From: Deroplatys truncata
Taxonomy: Eukaryota > Arthropoda > Insecta > Mantodea > Mantidae
Direction: 5' to 3'
DNA: 64,000 nucleotides
NCBI GenBank assembly: GCA_030765065.1
Contig: CM060988.1
Location: forward strand, 197,716,565 to 197,780,564
The notes beneath the pieces were generated by a model. The model saw only the letters and a list, made by a program, of their open reading frames with translations. It was not told the origin of the DNA and made no database searches. Positions 22,731-34,700 of this stretch are shown here, one piece after another. Both the position numbers and the translations under genes were made by a program. Numbering within the stretch: the stretch's first letter is position 1; each line of letters starts with the position of its first letter.

Positions 22731-23415
22731 TCTGATGTGTTACACTCGCATGACTTTCTCTACTCTTGTACAAACTATTTTTAAAAACGCATATTCTCCA
22801 TATGCTTCAGGTTAATCGAGATGTCAATCTTATTGGTAATTTTCTTGTAGATGCAAGGTGAATATGGTAGGCTTTAAGCAATAGTAAAATATTTTAAGAG
22901 CTTGTTGCTATGTAGCGCCTTCCATTCTCTTTGCATGTCCAGGACATAAAAAAATCTGATGTGTTACACTCACATGACTTTCTCTACTCTTGTACAAACT
23001 ATTTTTACAAACGCTTATTCTCCATATGCTTCATGTTAATGGAGATATCAAGATGTCAATTTTATTGATAATTTTCTTGTAGATGCAAGGGGAATATGGT
23101 AGGTTTTAAGCGAGAGTCAAATATTTTAACGCTGGTTGCTATGTGGCGCATTCCATTCTCTTTGCATGTCCAGGACATAAAAAAATCTGATGTGTTACAC
23201 TCACATGACTTTCTCTACTCTTGTACAATCTATTTTTACAAACGCCTATTCTCCATATGCTTCATATCAATCGAGATATCGAGATGTCAATCTTATTTGT
23301 AATTTTCTTGTAGATGCAAGGGGAATATGGTAGCTTTTAAGCGATAGTCAAATATTTTATCGCTGGTTGCTATGTGGCGCATTCCATTCTCTTTGCATGT
23401 CCAGGACATAAAAAA
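22731..23415. repeat. Tandem array of three ~224-231-bp units
   Basis: Units begin TCTGATGTGTTACACTC at 22731, 22955 and 23186 (periods 224 and 231) and share ACTTTCTCTACTCTTGTACA and CTCTTTGCATGTCCAGGACA. They are highly similar and start about 48 bp after the transposase stop. ACTTTCTCTACT is the inverse of AGTAGAGAAAGT, found at the end of the next array, so the two may be the left and right ends of one inserted element. Confidence 0.85.
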
Positions 23416-24664
23416 ATGAATAACGAATTTGAGAAAAAGTATAAGTATTGGAAAATTTAAGGAAATAACAAGCAATATCTCGAAAACGGTTCACTCAACA
23501 AAAAAAATGTATATGATATAAGTTGTGTATTTTAACGCGATCTACATTTTTTGTGCAGTAAAATTTTGTCTATCTCTTATGGTTTACCAGTTATGCAAAA
23601 GTCGTTCATAATGAAGAATACTTTTGGAGACATTCCCAGAAATTTCGAGATATACATTTCATTTCTCATGACATTATCTTAAACATATGATATTTTCATC
23701 AAAATCGTTAGAGCCATTTTTGAGAAAATTAAAATTTTCGAAAAATGTTCCATGTAAAGGGTAGTCTGGGGTGGGGGGATTTTCTTGAAAATCTTCGTGT
23801 CGCATCTCTGGAAGATACTGAACGTAAATACCAAGTTTGGTGTTTATCCGACTGTTAGTTTTTGAGTTATGCTGTTCACAGACACACAGACAGACAGACA
23901 CACAGACACACACACACAGACATGTTTCCAAAAATGCTTTTTTTGGATTCAGGAGGTCTCAAAACATGTATTTCCGGTGAAATCTCGGTATCGAATTTTT
24001 GGGTGGAATGCAATACTTCCCCTACTTACTATACGTAGTAGAGAAAGTAAAAAATGAATAACGAATTTGAGAAAAAATATAAGTATTGGAAAATTTAAGG
24101 GAATAACAAGCAATATCTCGCAAACGGTTCACTCAACAAAAGAAATGTATATGACATAAATTGTGTATTTTAATGCGATCTACATTTTTTGTGTAGTAAA
24201 ATTTTGTCTATCTCTTATGGTTTACCAGTTATGAAAAAGTCGTTCATAATGAAGAATACTTTTGGAGACATTCCCAGAAAATTCGAAATATACATTTTAT
24301 TTGTCATGACAATATCTTAAACATATGATATCTTAATCAAAATTGTTAGAGCCGTTTTTGAGAAAATTAAAATTTTCGAAAAATGTTCCATGTAAAGGGT
24401 AGTCTGGGGTGGGGGGATTTTCTTGAAAACCTTCGTGTCGCATCTCTGAAAGATACTGAACCTAAATACCAAGTTTGGTGTTTATCCGACTCTTCGTTTT
24501 TGAGTTATGCTGTTCACAGACACACAGACAGACACACACACGGACATGTTTCCAAAAATGCTTTTTTTGGATTCAGTGAGTCTCAAAACATGTATTTCCG
24601 GTGAAATCTCGGTATCGAAATTTTGGGTGGAATACAATACCTTCCCCTACTTACTATACGTAGT
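23416..24664. repeat. Tandem duplication of a ~638-bp unit
   Basis: Units start ATGAATAACGAATTTGAG at 23416 and 24054. Both contain a (CAGA/CACA)n microsatellite (23877-23922 and 24517-24544) and a block with TTCCATGTAAAGGGTAGTCT, and both end near CTTACTATACGTAGTA. The two copies are near-identical. The pattern looks like the 3' end of a non-autonomous repeat duplicated within the larger transposon. The small open frames across it are not genes. Confidence 0.85.
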
Positions 24665-24870
24665 AAAGTAATACGTACGTAGCATGCGAGTATATTCCCA
24701 ATTATGAATTTAAACACCAGGAGAATTATAAAAGTTTAGATAATTCAGTTTGGGTTGCTTTACGTCGACCATTCTAGCGACAGGCAAATGTGAGAGTGAG
24801 AGGGAAATATGAAAAGAGTGGGGGTAACGAGGTGGCAACGCTGTGCACGCAAATGCACCTCATTCGCTGT

Positions 24871-24907
24871 AGCTCAGAACTCTTCCCATTTGAAACTAAT
24901 AGTAGTG
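24871..24907 (-). repeat. Right terminal inverted repeat of the DD82E element
   Basis: This is the inverted partner of 20643-20680; see that entry for the shared core. Sequence beyond 24907 (TTGTAGTTCAATTAATTT) is taken as flank. Confidence 0.7.
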
Positions 24908-25289
24908 TTGTAGTTCAATTAATTTAACCATGAAAGACCAAGTTTATATTTATTTTGAAAGGCGTATTGGGTAATGGTCACATATACACTCAATGTTAAG
25001 AAACTAAAGATTGCTAATTTAAGGAACAAAAATGCTAATAAGGGTGAATTCAACAGGTGAACTGAATGCTTACACAGCCCCATAAAACATCCCTGTTTAA
25101 CAGTTTCTTATACACTAAATACAATGCAATAAGTAAACAAAGTACTCCATTTTGTTAACACTGTAAATGCACAGAGGAAACTGTCAACATAACTGCATAG
25201 TGTAATCTGCAAAAATAGCAATGTTTCTACTTCTTTTTTAGCACACTCATTAGGAATTCAACTGTATGCATCATCATTAAGCTGAAATT
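24908..25289. other. No recognisable feature
   Basis: AT-rich flank between the DD82E element and a truncated SINE. No coding frame or repeat was recognised. Confidence 0.4.
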
Positions 25290-25422
25290 AAAATTAAATT
25301 GAGTTTTATTTATGGACGCTCTTTAACTACGATGGTCCATAGCGTCCCATTCTATATTGGCCTCTTTATCAGGCTTGAGGTTCTTTTACATGCCGTAAAT
25401 CTACGACACGGGACCACCAGCT
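25290..25422 (-). mobile_element. SINE family B, truncated copy
   Basis: The tail half of the family matches (TTTATTTATGGACGCTCTTT ... GACACGGGACCACCAGCT). It lacks about 50 bp internally around 25358 and stops before the tRNA-like head. On the minus strand this is a 5'-truncated copy. Confidence 0.75.
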
Positions 25423-26302
25423 ACTCACACTAACTTAGCCCTAACCTAGGGTAAATCTCAAAACCAGAAGACTGTGCCTGCTACAGCGTCACACCCTGCA
25501 CTCGCGACATACTCATTTTGATCTCACTGTGTTTGGTGGCTATTGAGGATCAACTGCATAGCAAAGCGCCAACTAATGGCCAAAGCATGAACTAATCAGT
25601 TAAGTGGACCAGCAACACAGTCTGCATTTTGCCATTTTAGTTACATTAAGACCCAAGTTCATAATAGCACCTGTTCCAATCTTATCTTGAATAATAAGAG
25701 AGTGCCTAACGTTTTAGACAAATACAAAGCTAAATCGAACAATTCACATTTCATTATCTGACTCGTTTTTATTGAAATTTGTACAACCATGCATAAAATA
25801 CGCCTAATAAGATTAAATATAATTTATAATTTAATGCCTATATAAATCAGATATAAAACTACTGAAATCACATTTGGCAATTACAGTTAGAGATCCCCAT
25901 TGGAATCTTCTGCACTGGAACTCCAAGAAGATAGGTATGCCACTGTTTGGAATGTGGTAAAACTGAGTATATTAAACTACTCTGCTAAAGTGAAAATTTA
26001 TCCTCCAAACAAATTAAAACCTGATTTTATAAACAATATAACACTCAAAACAACTTTAATGTAATCTTGAGATGCATACAATGTTTACTATCAAGCTAAA
26101 TTTTAAAACATTCTAAAATAATGTATTTATCAGGAGCGGCTGTTGAGCCTGAACTTTGGTGGTTCACAAACTTATAGGTAGCTCAATTTCAATTTGTTAA
26201 AATAATATACACTCTTATCTTCAATTTTGCTTTATAAACGTTAGTAACAATTACACGCCTTCAAATGTCATCAGCATCTTCATTTTAAATGTATCTGCAA
26301 AG
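25423..26302. other. No recognisable feature
   Basis: AT-rich unique-looking sequence. No supported exon, RNA gene or repeat. Confidence 0.4.
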
Positions 26303-27083
26303 GCTGGTTCACAACCAATGAGAACGGTAACCAGAACGAGAATGAGAAAGTTGAAATACATGTATTCAAATGGGAATGTTCACAACCGATGGGAAGATTC
26401 CTGGGCCCCGGAAACGGGAAAGAAGAGTTGCCCAACTTTTAACTTTCTCGTTCTCGGACATGGCATATTAGATCCCTATTGTGCATATTAGACTCTTCAC
26501 CCTAGAGGTTATTCTAAGCGGCTGTGACATGAAACAGCCACTAATGCTCTCTATAGTTGCAAGCTGGAAACATGAAACTGGAAGGAATTAGTAGTAAATG
26601 TGCTTCCTAATCTCATCGCGACACCCGCAAATCTAAACAACGTTGATTCATCTGGTGAAGGGATCATTTGTAGTTTGTTTATATGCAACTCAAAACTGGC
26701 TATTACCTAAAAAACAATGGCAAAAGCTACAAAGAACTACTAAAACCAGTGGAAATGAAAAAAGAATAAACAATTTTGATGTATGCCATTAAATAAAGGA
26801 ATGAAAGTCTGGCATAAGTAGAGGGATCAGAAATGTAATGAATATGCATTTACATAATGTTTACTCTATCGAATTTTGACGTTGGCTTGGCTAAATTCGA
26901 AATGGGTGAAAAAATGTCATTGGTCAGTTAAAAACAAATGAAATCCCAATGCACAAAATCGGCTTTCACTTTGTGATTGATATGCATTCCCGTTCTCGTT
27001 ACCGGGCTGTTGTGAATCAAAATTTCTTGCTTCCCATTCTCGTTTCCGTTCTGGTTACTGTTACCGGGTGGTTGTGAACCAGC
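26303..27083. mobile_element. MITE-like element with imperfect terminal inverted repeats
   Basis: The left end GGCTGGTTCACAACCAATGA is answered at the right end, on the minus strand, by GCTGGTTCACAACCACCCGG; the pairing continues through GTAACCAGAACG and GAGAATG for about 50 bp with a few gaps. A second inner copy of the motif (GTTCACAACCGATGGGAAG at 26377; TTGTGAATC near 27010, inverted) gives subterminal repeats. No transposase is encoded in the ~780 bp. A target duplication is not clear, so the superfamily is not assigned. Confidence 0.65.
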
Positions 27084-27844
27084 ATTAAGTGTGCTATTAT
27101 TATAAACCATGATTTTGGGGAAGCCATGAAGATGCTACAAATAATTCAAACCATGTTTCATCCATAGCTCTTCAGCACCAAATAACACTCAAGGAAAACA
27201 AACTAGGGCACTTTAAACATTCCATCCTGTGAAATTCTCATATACATTGCTGTTTAAATACCCATTAAAACTACCTATTTTTGTTTCAAAAGTTGCTTTA
27301 AATTTAGTGTAGGTCTTCCAAGATGTTTAATACTCTTTTCCTGTTGAAAAATGTGGTGCTAAAAGAGACTGAATTCACTATTTCTCAATAAATCACCGTT
27401 TACCTGCATTTTACTGTGATTCAGTAACGGAAACATGGTACAGCCATGTGAAATGTAAAGGCAATGCAACGTTCAGTATATGGATGACTGGAAGTGAGCC
27501 AAATATTTACCATAAAACCAATTGATGGCACTGTTTATACAAAGAAAGTTAAAGCAATCAAACTACTCCATGCTCTCTGACTGTTAGGTTAACAAATAAC
27601 ATGTAGTCTTATGCCCCGCCTCACACTTCTGCGCCCCATTGGTTTGTCATGCCCTATATGACTATGGGTAGAGTGCACAATTTGACACCTGCAAACAATA
27701 TACCGCTTGCTGAGAACCAATACACAAGATCAGGTTGGAATGAAACCAAAATGCTCACATAAACAATATAGTTGTTTACATGAAAGAGAAAGCAAGGATG
27801 TGGTTGCAGCACAAAAATGCTACCATATTAAGTAGCCGACCCTC
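27084..27844. other. No recognisable feature
   Basis: No supported gene. It includes a locally GC-richer stretch (about 27610-27670, CCCCGCCTCACACTTCTGCG) of unknown meaning. Confidence 0.35.
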
Positions 27845-28085
27845 ACATTCACTATGCTAGTCTCTGGTTCCCGAGGTGGCGGGTTCAAACTCGGCTGAGG
27901 GCGATGGAACTTTTCTGGCATAAAAATCCTTAGCATGGCTAAGGTGGACACGTTGCGTAGATTTACGGCACGTAAATAAACCTCAACTTGATAAAGAAGC
28001 CTTTCAGCAAAATTTCCAGTCTTTCACGCCCAATATAGAATGGGACACTAAGAGCCATAGCAGTACACAAATAAAACCCAATTTT
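27845..28085 (+). mobile_element. SINE family B, plus-strand copy
   Basis: This copy is in the opposite orientation to the others. It begins in the worn tRNA-like head (CTAGTCTCTGGTTCCCGAGG, B box GCGGGTTCAAACTC), continues through the body (GGCGATGGAACTTTTCTGGC ... CGTAGATTTACGGCACGTAA) and ends at AATAAAACCCAATTTTT. The A-box part is degraded. Confidence 0.8.
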
Positions 28086-28214
28086 TGGTATCCATCATAG
28101 GGTTTCATATTCATCCATTATAATTCTCATCGGTTAATGTTTAGGTGCCTACTTAAACAAGCGCGAATACCAATATTCTTCTGAGGTAACAGACTCGCTA
28201 CATGAAGAAATTAA

Positions 28215-28936
28215 GGTAATGTTGCTCCAGAGGTCGACGTGTCATGGCGGACGATGTAAATGCGCAATGCCTGGTACCAACTACTAAACGGAAAAAGCAC
28301 TGCAGTGTTAGTAAAAATGGAAACAGTTTGGTATTGTTACAAACTGTTATACACTGTCATAATAAAAAAGCGCAAAATAGTGAATAAATGCAATAAAACT
28401 GAATATTAACTGTGAAAAAGCAAATAAATGCAATAAAACTGAATAATAACCACGAAGCAGTAAAAAAACTTGTTATTGTCTAATGCTTGGTATTTAGTGA
28501 TGAAGCCATTAGCGCTCATGCACTAGTAAACAAATGTAATAGAACTGAATAATTACCGCGCAACAGTAAACAAATGTAATAGAACTACATAATTACCGCG
28601 ACGCAGTAAGCAAGCACGACGACGTGCTAACCACCGCATTGATAGCTTTCGAGTTGCTAGCTCTTCTGCAAGTTGTTCTATGTCGCAATTTTCCATTAGG
28701 ACAGCGTCATTATTTAAGATCTCATTCTTCGCAACGATGCGTAAGTTGACTATGTTGATTGTTGACAAAATCGCGCCAGAATACATAATCTGAAGTGCTT
28801 AAAGAACTTTGGGGCATTTAAAAGGCCAAATGCTACACATTCGCGGAATTTTAGCGATGTTTTTTTTCTACAGGGTAGCCTACCTGACGTTGCGCGGCAC
28901 CCGCCATGACACGTCGACCTCTGGAGCAACATTACC
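28215..28936. mobile_element. 722-bp DNA transposon with perfect 36-bp TIRs and 8-bp target duplication
   Basis: The left end (28215-28250, GGTAATGTTGCTCCAGAGGT...) is the exact reverse complement of the right end (28901-28936). Both are flanked by the same eight bases, GAAATTAA (28207-28214 and 28937-28944). The perfect ends show a recent insertion. The interior has a ~41-bp tandem repeat and a minus-strand open stretch (28553-28786) containing MENCDIEQLAEELATRKLSM, unlike any transposase I recognise but possibly left from a parent element. An 8-bp target duplication fits hAT, P or Merlin; the GG terminus is less usual for hAT. It is non-autonomous. Confidence 0.88.
28381..28612. repeat. ~41-bp minisatellite inside the TIR element
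   Basis: Units resembling AATAAATGCAATAAAACTGA and, further on, AACAAATGTAATAGAACTGA, then AATTACCGCG and a CAG-like end, repeat about four times (near 28383, 28423, 28530 and 28570). An interruption separates the first pair from the second. Confidence 0.75.
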
Positions 28937-28944
28937 GAAATTAA

Positions 28945-31002
28945 CATTTACCTGAAACTGTAATCATCTGTATACTCACTATAGTTCCATGTCGTTGTAC
29001 TAAATGAAGGAATCCGGCACTTATGCTTTAAAGCGGGGCCGTCCAGGTATAATAACCCTTCTCTTACCGAAAGATAATTTGTTGCAAAATATTGCGATTG
29101 AAAACCAGAACCACACACTTCAGATAACTAACACCCACCATTTTAGATCAAGACTCGGGTTTTAATCTTTGTGGTCGTGTGTAGTCAGAACCTCCATTTT
29201 CTACTGATGTGTTGTATATTGAAATCGGTTCTCTCACTACAGTACAGCACAGAACAGCAAACTATTAGAAGTGAAACTCTCGTGTTAAACGTTGGAAACA
29301 TGAGGGCGATCGCAGCGTGAGTAGTGATCTGGGATGGAACTAAACTATGAAAAATCGTGCTCTCGGATGATGACGTCACTCGTAGCTACTACAGCTGTAT
29401 TTTTCATACCTGCCTAGCTGTCTGCTCAGCTGATCATATGTTCCAATATTGTATCACTACTGACGACGTACAAAGTTAATTACGTGAGCTTCAATAATCG
29501 TGATTGCACTTGGAGTTATTCATATTTCTTTTTAAAGGAGTCGATTAAAGCTCACATAAAATAACTTGTTACTGTCATCTGTAGCAATACAATATTAGAA
29601 CACAATTATGATCAGTTGAACACCTCACAGCTAGGCTAGTATGAAAAACACAACTGTTTATTCCTGTGTAACTTATTAAATTATCCAATAGTCGGCACAT
29701 ACATTGCTTTTTATATAATATTATCAGGGTTAATAGTGGTTGCTGAATGTTTCTATGTCATAATACATAATGGTCACATTTAAATTTTTGAGAGTGAATG
29801 AGATCCAGCACCTTGCAATAATTTCTTCTGCATGCTTCATAGTAAAATCTTTTGCACTTAAACTGCCTCCATGGTTTGTTTGAACTTCCAACCAACAGTA
29901 GGATGTGGAATTTGACAGGAAAATTGGAAGAATAACACATGTTTGACACTTGTTATTTTATTCTACTCTAGATAGCGCAATACAATTTGACATAACTTAA
30001 ATCCATTTCCTACAAAGAAACTTCTGCACACATTATATGCAATAGTGTAGCTATTGTTTGTCATTCACTAAATTGCTATTAGCAGTGCAATAAATGTCAT
30101 TAGCAAGCTTCACCACACCATTTAACACTATTAATGTCATTGACACTCTTTGTGCTCTGACTTGAAGCACCATCACTGGACACAAATAGCCACAACTTAA
30201 CTCCAGCTTTCTATTGTGTATATCCTAGAATTAAATAGAACACACACGTTTAAACTACCCTTAAAAGTAGGTTTCTGAAAAGAGAAATTGCTTACATTAA
30301 GGAAACATTTGTGGTTACAAACACCTTGTTATTATATTACACACTATCCACTGTAAACCAGAGTTCTCTCTGATGTAAACAAAGCATATGCTTCCTCTTG
30401 TCTTGAAACTAAGCACTACGCTTATGCCAATGTAAATAGTTCCTTAAACGTATTGTGTCATGAAACATTGGAGTAGGAAAGGTATAGAACTACACATTTT
30501 ATTGTGATTATCGTAAGAACTCATTGTTAAAGGTTATGGATATATAGTAACTGTTAGGAGATTACAAAATATGATTTTCTTAATTCTACCTGCTATTGCA
30601 TTAACAATCAAAGAGTATCTTTTTGTTAATTACCAACTGTATGGATGACTGCTATTCTCTTGCCTATATGAGAAATGCAGCAATGAATTCGCAGCGGTGC
30701 TATCTGAGTACCAAAAAAACTCTTTGCATAACACAGGAAATATGATAAGCAAACAGTCATTCATAATACGCTCGCACTCATATGCTCAGCTCAGGTCAAA
30801 TCATCGATTTTATCAGTTAGTGTTTGAGTTGCCATGACAAAGGAAGAAGTGCATAGTGTGAATAATCTGTTTTAACACAAAACTGGGAAAAAGTTAAAAA
30901 GTTGCAAAAAAGTTTGGTTGATAAAGTGCTAAATGAGAAGGAAATAACACTTGTTATTGTAAAACCACCACCACTTTGTGTTACTTGAACAAAATAAAAT
31001 TC
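28945..31002. other. Unassigned region, possibly holding a promoter
   Basis: I see no convincing coding exon. The stretch 28980-29460 is less AT-rich than its surroundings and contains a full CRE palindrome, so a promoter or first noncoding exon is possible. The rest (29460-31002) is AT-rich and featureless to me. Confidence 0.35.
29371..29378. promoter_or_regulatory. CRE-type palindrome TGACGTCA
   Basis: An exact TGACGTCA, the CREB/ATF consensus, sits in a locally GC-richer stretch. One exact 8-mer can arise by chance in 64 kb, and no adjacent gene start is proven. Confidence 0.3.
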
Positions 31003-31400
31003 AGTATATGCAAAGGATCCATGGATCTTTTCATTGAAGGTTCAATGAATCAGATCTTTTGAAGGATCCTTCGAACTGTTATTTATAGTGAAATTTTAAA
31101 CACTTTTCATTAAAAAAAATTACTAACCTTCTGTGAATTCGGAAAACTAAGCTTATATATATATATAAACAAACCTAATGCTAACCTTCCATAAATTCAG
31201 AAACCTAAGCTTATATAAAAAAACCTAACCTCCCATAGTAACTTGGATGCAATGTGCTGTATATGAAAAGCGTTTAAAATACTCAATGTGTTAAAATGTT
31301 CACTATAAATAACAGATCAAAGGATCATTCAGAAGATTCAGTTCATTGAAAAGATTCATGGAACCTTCACTGAAAAGAGCCATGGGTTGTTTGCATATAC
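31003..31400. mobile_element. Foldback element
   Basis: The arms at 31003-31115 and 31262-31400 are inverted copies with mismatches: the left begins GTATATGCAAAGGATCCATG, and the right, read on the minus strand, begins GTATATGCAAACAACCCATG. Both then run through TCTTTTCA, GAAGGTTC, GATCCTT and CTGTTATTTATAGTGAA. The middle (31120-31250) has an imperfect direct duplication of about 60 bp around AAGCTTATATA. No coding sequence or clear target duplication. Confidence 0.7.
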
Positions 31401-31510
31401 ACAATAGTGGATGAGTATACACAATCAGACAAAAAATTCAATGCCATGCCTGGGATTCAAACCAGCAATCTTTAACTTGCCATACCACTGCTCTGCCATC
31501 TAAGACTTTC
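31401..31510 (-). mobile_element. SINE family A, degenerate copy
   Basis: On the minus strand a tRNA-like head (TAGATGGCAGAGCAGTGGTA ... GGTTTGAATCCCAGGC) is followed by ATGGCATTGAATTTTTTGTC, as in the family A copies at 13675 and 47024. It is strongly diverged and directly abuts the foldback element. Confidence 0.6.
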
Positions 31511-31773
31511 TCTACTCACAGTAAGCTATTTTCATAAGTATTCTACAAATGATTCATCATATATCGTGATCAACTTCATGTTTATCATATGTGTTAACTT
31601 AAAAGGCTTCAATACATTTCAAAAATATTAAATGCCCATTACTTCAAAACCTTTGATTTTTGCACAAAAACAACACGATCATTTAAATGCCTATACATTT
31701 CTTATAATATCCTGCAACTTAATTACTACTGCACAATGTATCTTTAAGGGAAGGATTTTGTATCATCAAAATT

Positions 31774-34700
31774 GCTCTATGACTTGAGCAGGTCAAAACA
31801 TGAGTACTTTATAAACTGAGCAGTTCAAAACACGATTACTCTATGACTTGAGCAGTTCAAAACTTGAGCACTCCATGAGCTGAGCAGTTCAAAACATGAA
31901 TAGTCTATGACTTGAGCAGTTCAGAACATGAGTACTCTATGAGCTGAGCAGTTCAAAACATGAATACTCTATGACTTGAGCCGTTCAGAACATGAGTACT
32001 TTATAAACTGAGCAGTTCAAAACATGATTACTCTATGAGCTGAGCAATTCAATACATGAATACTCTATGAGTTGAGCAGTTCAAAACTTGAGTACTCTAT
32101 GAGCTGAGCAGTTCAAAACATCAATACTCTATGACTTGAGCAGTTCAGAACATGAGTACTCTATGAGCTGAGCAGTTCAAATAATGAATACTCTATGACT
32201 TGAGCAGTTCAGAACATGAGTACTTTATAAACTGAGCAGTTCAAAACATGGTTACTCTATGAGCTGAGGAGTTCAAAACATGAATACCCTATGACTTGAG
32301 CAGTTCAAAACTTGAGTACTCTATGAGCTGAGCAGTTCAAAACATGAATACTCTATGACTTGAGCAGTTAAGATAATGAGTACTTTATAAACTGTGCAGT
32401 TCAAAACATAAGTACTGTATGAGCTGAGCAGTTCAAAACATAAATACTCTATGAACTGAGCAGTTCAAAACATGAATACTCTATGACTTGAGCAGTTCAG
32501 AACATGAGTACTCTATGACCTGAGCAGTTCAAAACATGAATACTCTATGACTTGAGCCGTTCAGAACATGAGTACTTTATAAACTGAGCAGTTCAAAACA
32601 AGATTACTCTATGAGCTGAGCAATTCAATACATGAATACTCTATGAGTTGAGCAGTTCAAAACTTGAGTACTCTATGAGCTTAGCAGTTCAAAACATGAG
32701 TACTCTATTACTTGAGCAGTTCAGAACATGAGTACTCTATGAGCTGAGCAGTTCAAAACATGAATACTCTATGACTTGAGCAGTACCGAACATGAGTACT
32801 TTATGAGCTGATCATTTCAAAACATGAGTACTCTATGAGCTGAGAAGTTCAAATCATGAATACTCTATGACTTTAGCAGCTCAGAACATGAATACTTTAT
32901 GAGCTGAGCACTTCAGAACATAAATACACTATGAGCTGAGCAGTTCAAAACATGAATACTCTATGAGCTGAGGCAGTTCAAAACATGAGTACTCTATGAG
33001 CCGAGTAGTTCAAAACATGAATACCGTATGCGCTGAGCAGTTCAAAACATGATAACTCTATGAGCTGAGCAGTTCAACACATGAATACTGTATGCGCTAA
33101 ACAGTTCAGAACATGAATACTCTATGAGCAGAGCAGTTCAAAACATAAATACCCTAAGAGCTGAGCAGTTCAGAACATGAGTACTCTAAGTGTTGAGCAG
33201 TTCAAACATGATTACTCTATGAGCTGAGCAGTTCAAAACATGAACACTCTACAAGCCGAGCAGTTCAAAACATGAATACTCTATGACTTGAGCAGTTCAA
33301 GACATGAATACACTATGAGCTGAGCAGTTCAAAACTTGAGTACTCTATGAGCTGAGCAGTTCAAAACATGAATAGTCTATGACTTGACCAGTTCAGAACA
33401 TGAGTACTCTATGAGCTGAGCAGTTCAAAACATAAATACTCTATGACTTGAGCAGGTCAAAACATGAGTACTTTATAAACTGAGCAGTTCAAAACACGAT
33501 TACTCTATGAGCTGAGCCGTTCAAAACATGAATACTCCATGACTTGAGCAGTTCAAAACTTGAGCACTCTATGAGCTGAGCAGTACAAAACATGAATAGT
33601 CTATGACTTGACCAATTCAGAACATGAGTACCCTATGAGCTGAGCAGTTCCAAACATGAATACTCTATGACTTGAGCCGTTCAGAACATGAGTACTTTAT
33701 AAACTGAGCAGTTCAAAACATGATTACTCAATAAGCTGAGCAATTCAATACATGAATACTCTATGAGTTGAGCAGTTCAAAACTTGAGTGCTCTATGAGC
33801 TGAGCAGTTCAAAACATGAATACTCTATGACTTGAGCAGTTCAGAACATGAGTACTCTATGAGCTGAGCAGTTCAAATAATGAATACTCTATGACTTGAG
33901 CAGTTCAGAACATGAGTACTTTATAAAGTGAGCAGTTCAAAACAAGGTAATTCTATGAGCTGAGCAGTTCAAAACATGAACACCCTATGACTTGAGCAGG
34001 TCAAAACTTGAGTACTCTATGAGCTGAGCAGATCAAAACATGAATACTCTATGACCTGAGCGGCTCAGAACATGAGTGCTCTATGAGCAGAGCAGTTCAA
34101 AACATGAATACTCTATGACTTGAGCAGTTCAGATAATGAGTACGTTATAAACTGAGCAGTTCAATACATAAGTACTGTATGAGCTGAGCAGTTCAAAACA
34201 TGAATACTCTATGAACTGAGCAGTTCAAAACATGAATACTCTATGACTTGAGCAGTTCAGAACATGAGTACTCTATGAGCTGAGCAGTTCAAAACATGAA
34301 TACTCTATGACTTGAGCCGTTCAGAACATGAGAACTTTATAAACTGAGCAGTTCAAAACATGATTACTCTATGAGCTGAGCAATTCAATACATGAATACT
34401 CTATGAGTTGAGCAGTTCAAAACTTGAGTACTCTATGAGCTTAGCAATGCAAAACATGAGTACTCTATGACTTGAGCAGTTCAGAACATGAATACTCTAC
34501 AAGCCGAGCACTTCAAAACATGAATACTCTATGACTTGAGCAGTTCAGAACGTGAGTTCTTAATAAACTGAGGAGTTCAAAACATGATTACTCTATGAGC
34601 TGAGCTGTTCAAAACATGATTACTCGATGACTTCAGCTGTTCAAAAACTGAGCAACCTATGAGCTGAGCAGTTCAAAACATGAATACTCTATGAGCTGAG

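Larger units (their letters stand above)
20643..24907 (+). mobile_element. DD82E IS630/Tc1/mariner-group transposon (Sailor-like)
   Basis: The ends are imperfect terminal inverted repeats: ACTACTGTGTTTTTCAAATG at 20643 and, read on the minus strand from 24907, CACTACTATTAGTTTCAAAT, both continuing into GGGA-like sequence. A left TA at 20642-20643 fits TA targeting; the right partner appears changed to TG. Inside are the transposase (21268-22682) and about 2 kb of 3' sequence made of two repeat arrays (22731-24664). The spacing of the catalytic residues (D-90-D-82-E) fits the DD82E group that I recall being named Sailor. The 4.26-kb length is inflated by the arrays. Confidence 0.75.

Noticed and set aside
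23674..24604. Small ORFs with Cys/Val or HTDRHT runs
   Set aside because: They are translations of the (CACA/CAGA)n microsatellite inside the 638-bp repeat and occur in both copies on both strands.
31140..31240. Telomere-like CCTAA repeats
   Set aside because: CCTAA occurs several times but not in tandem. The pattern comes from a ~60-bp imperfect duplication inside the foldback element.
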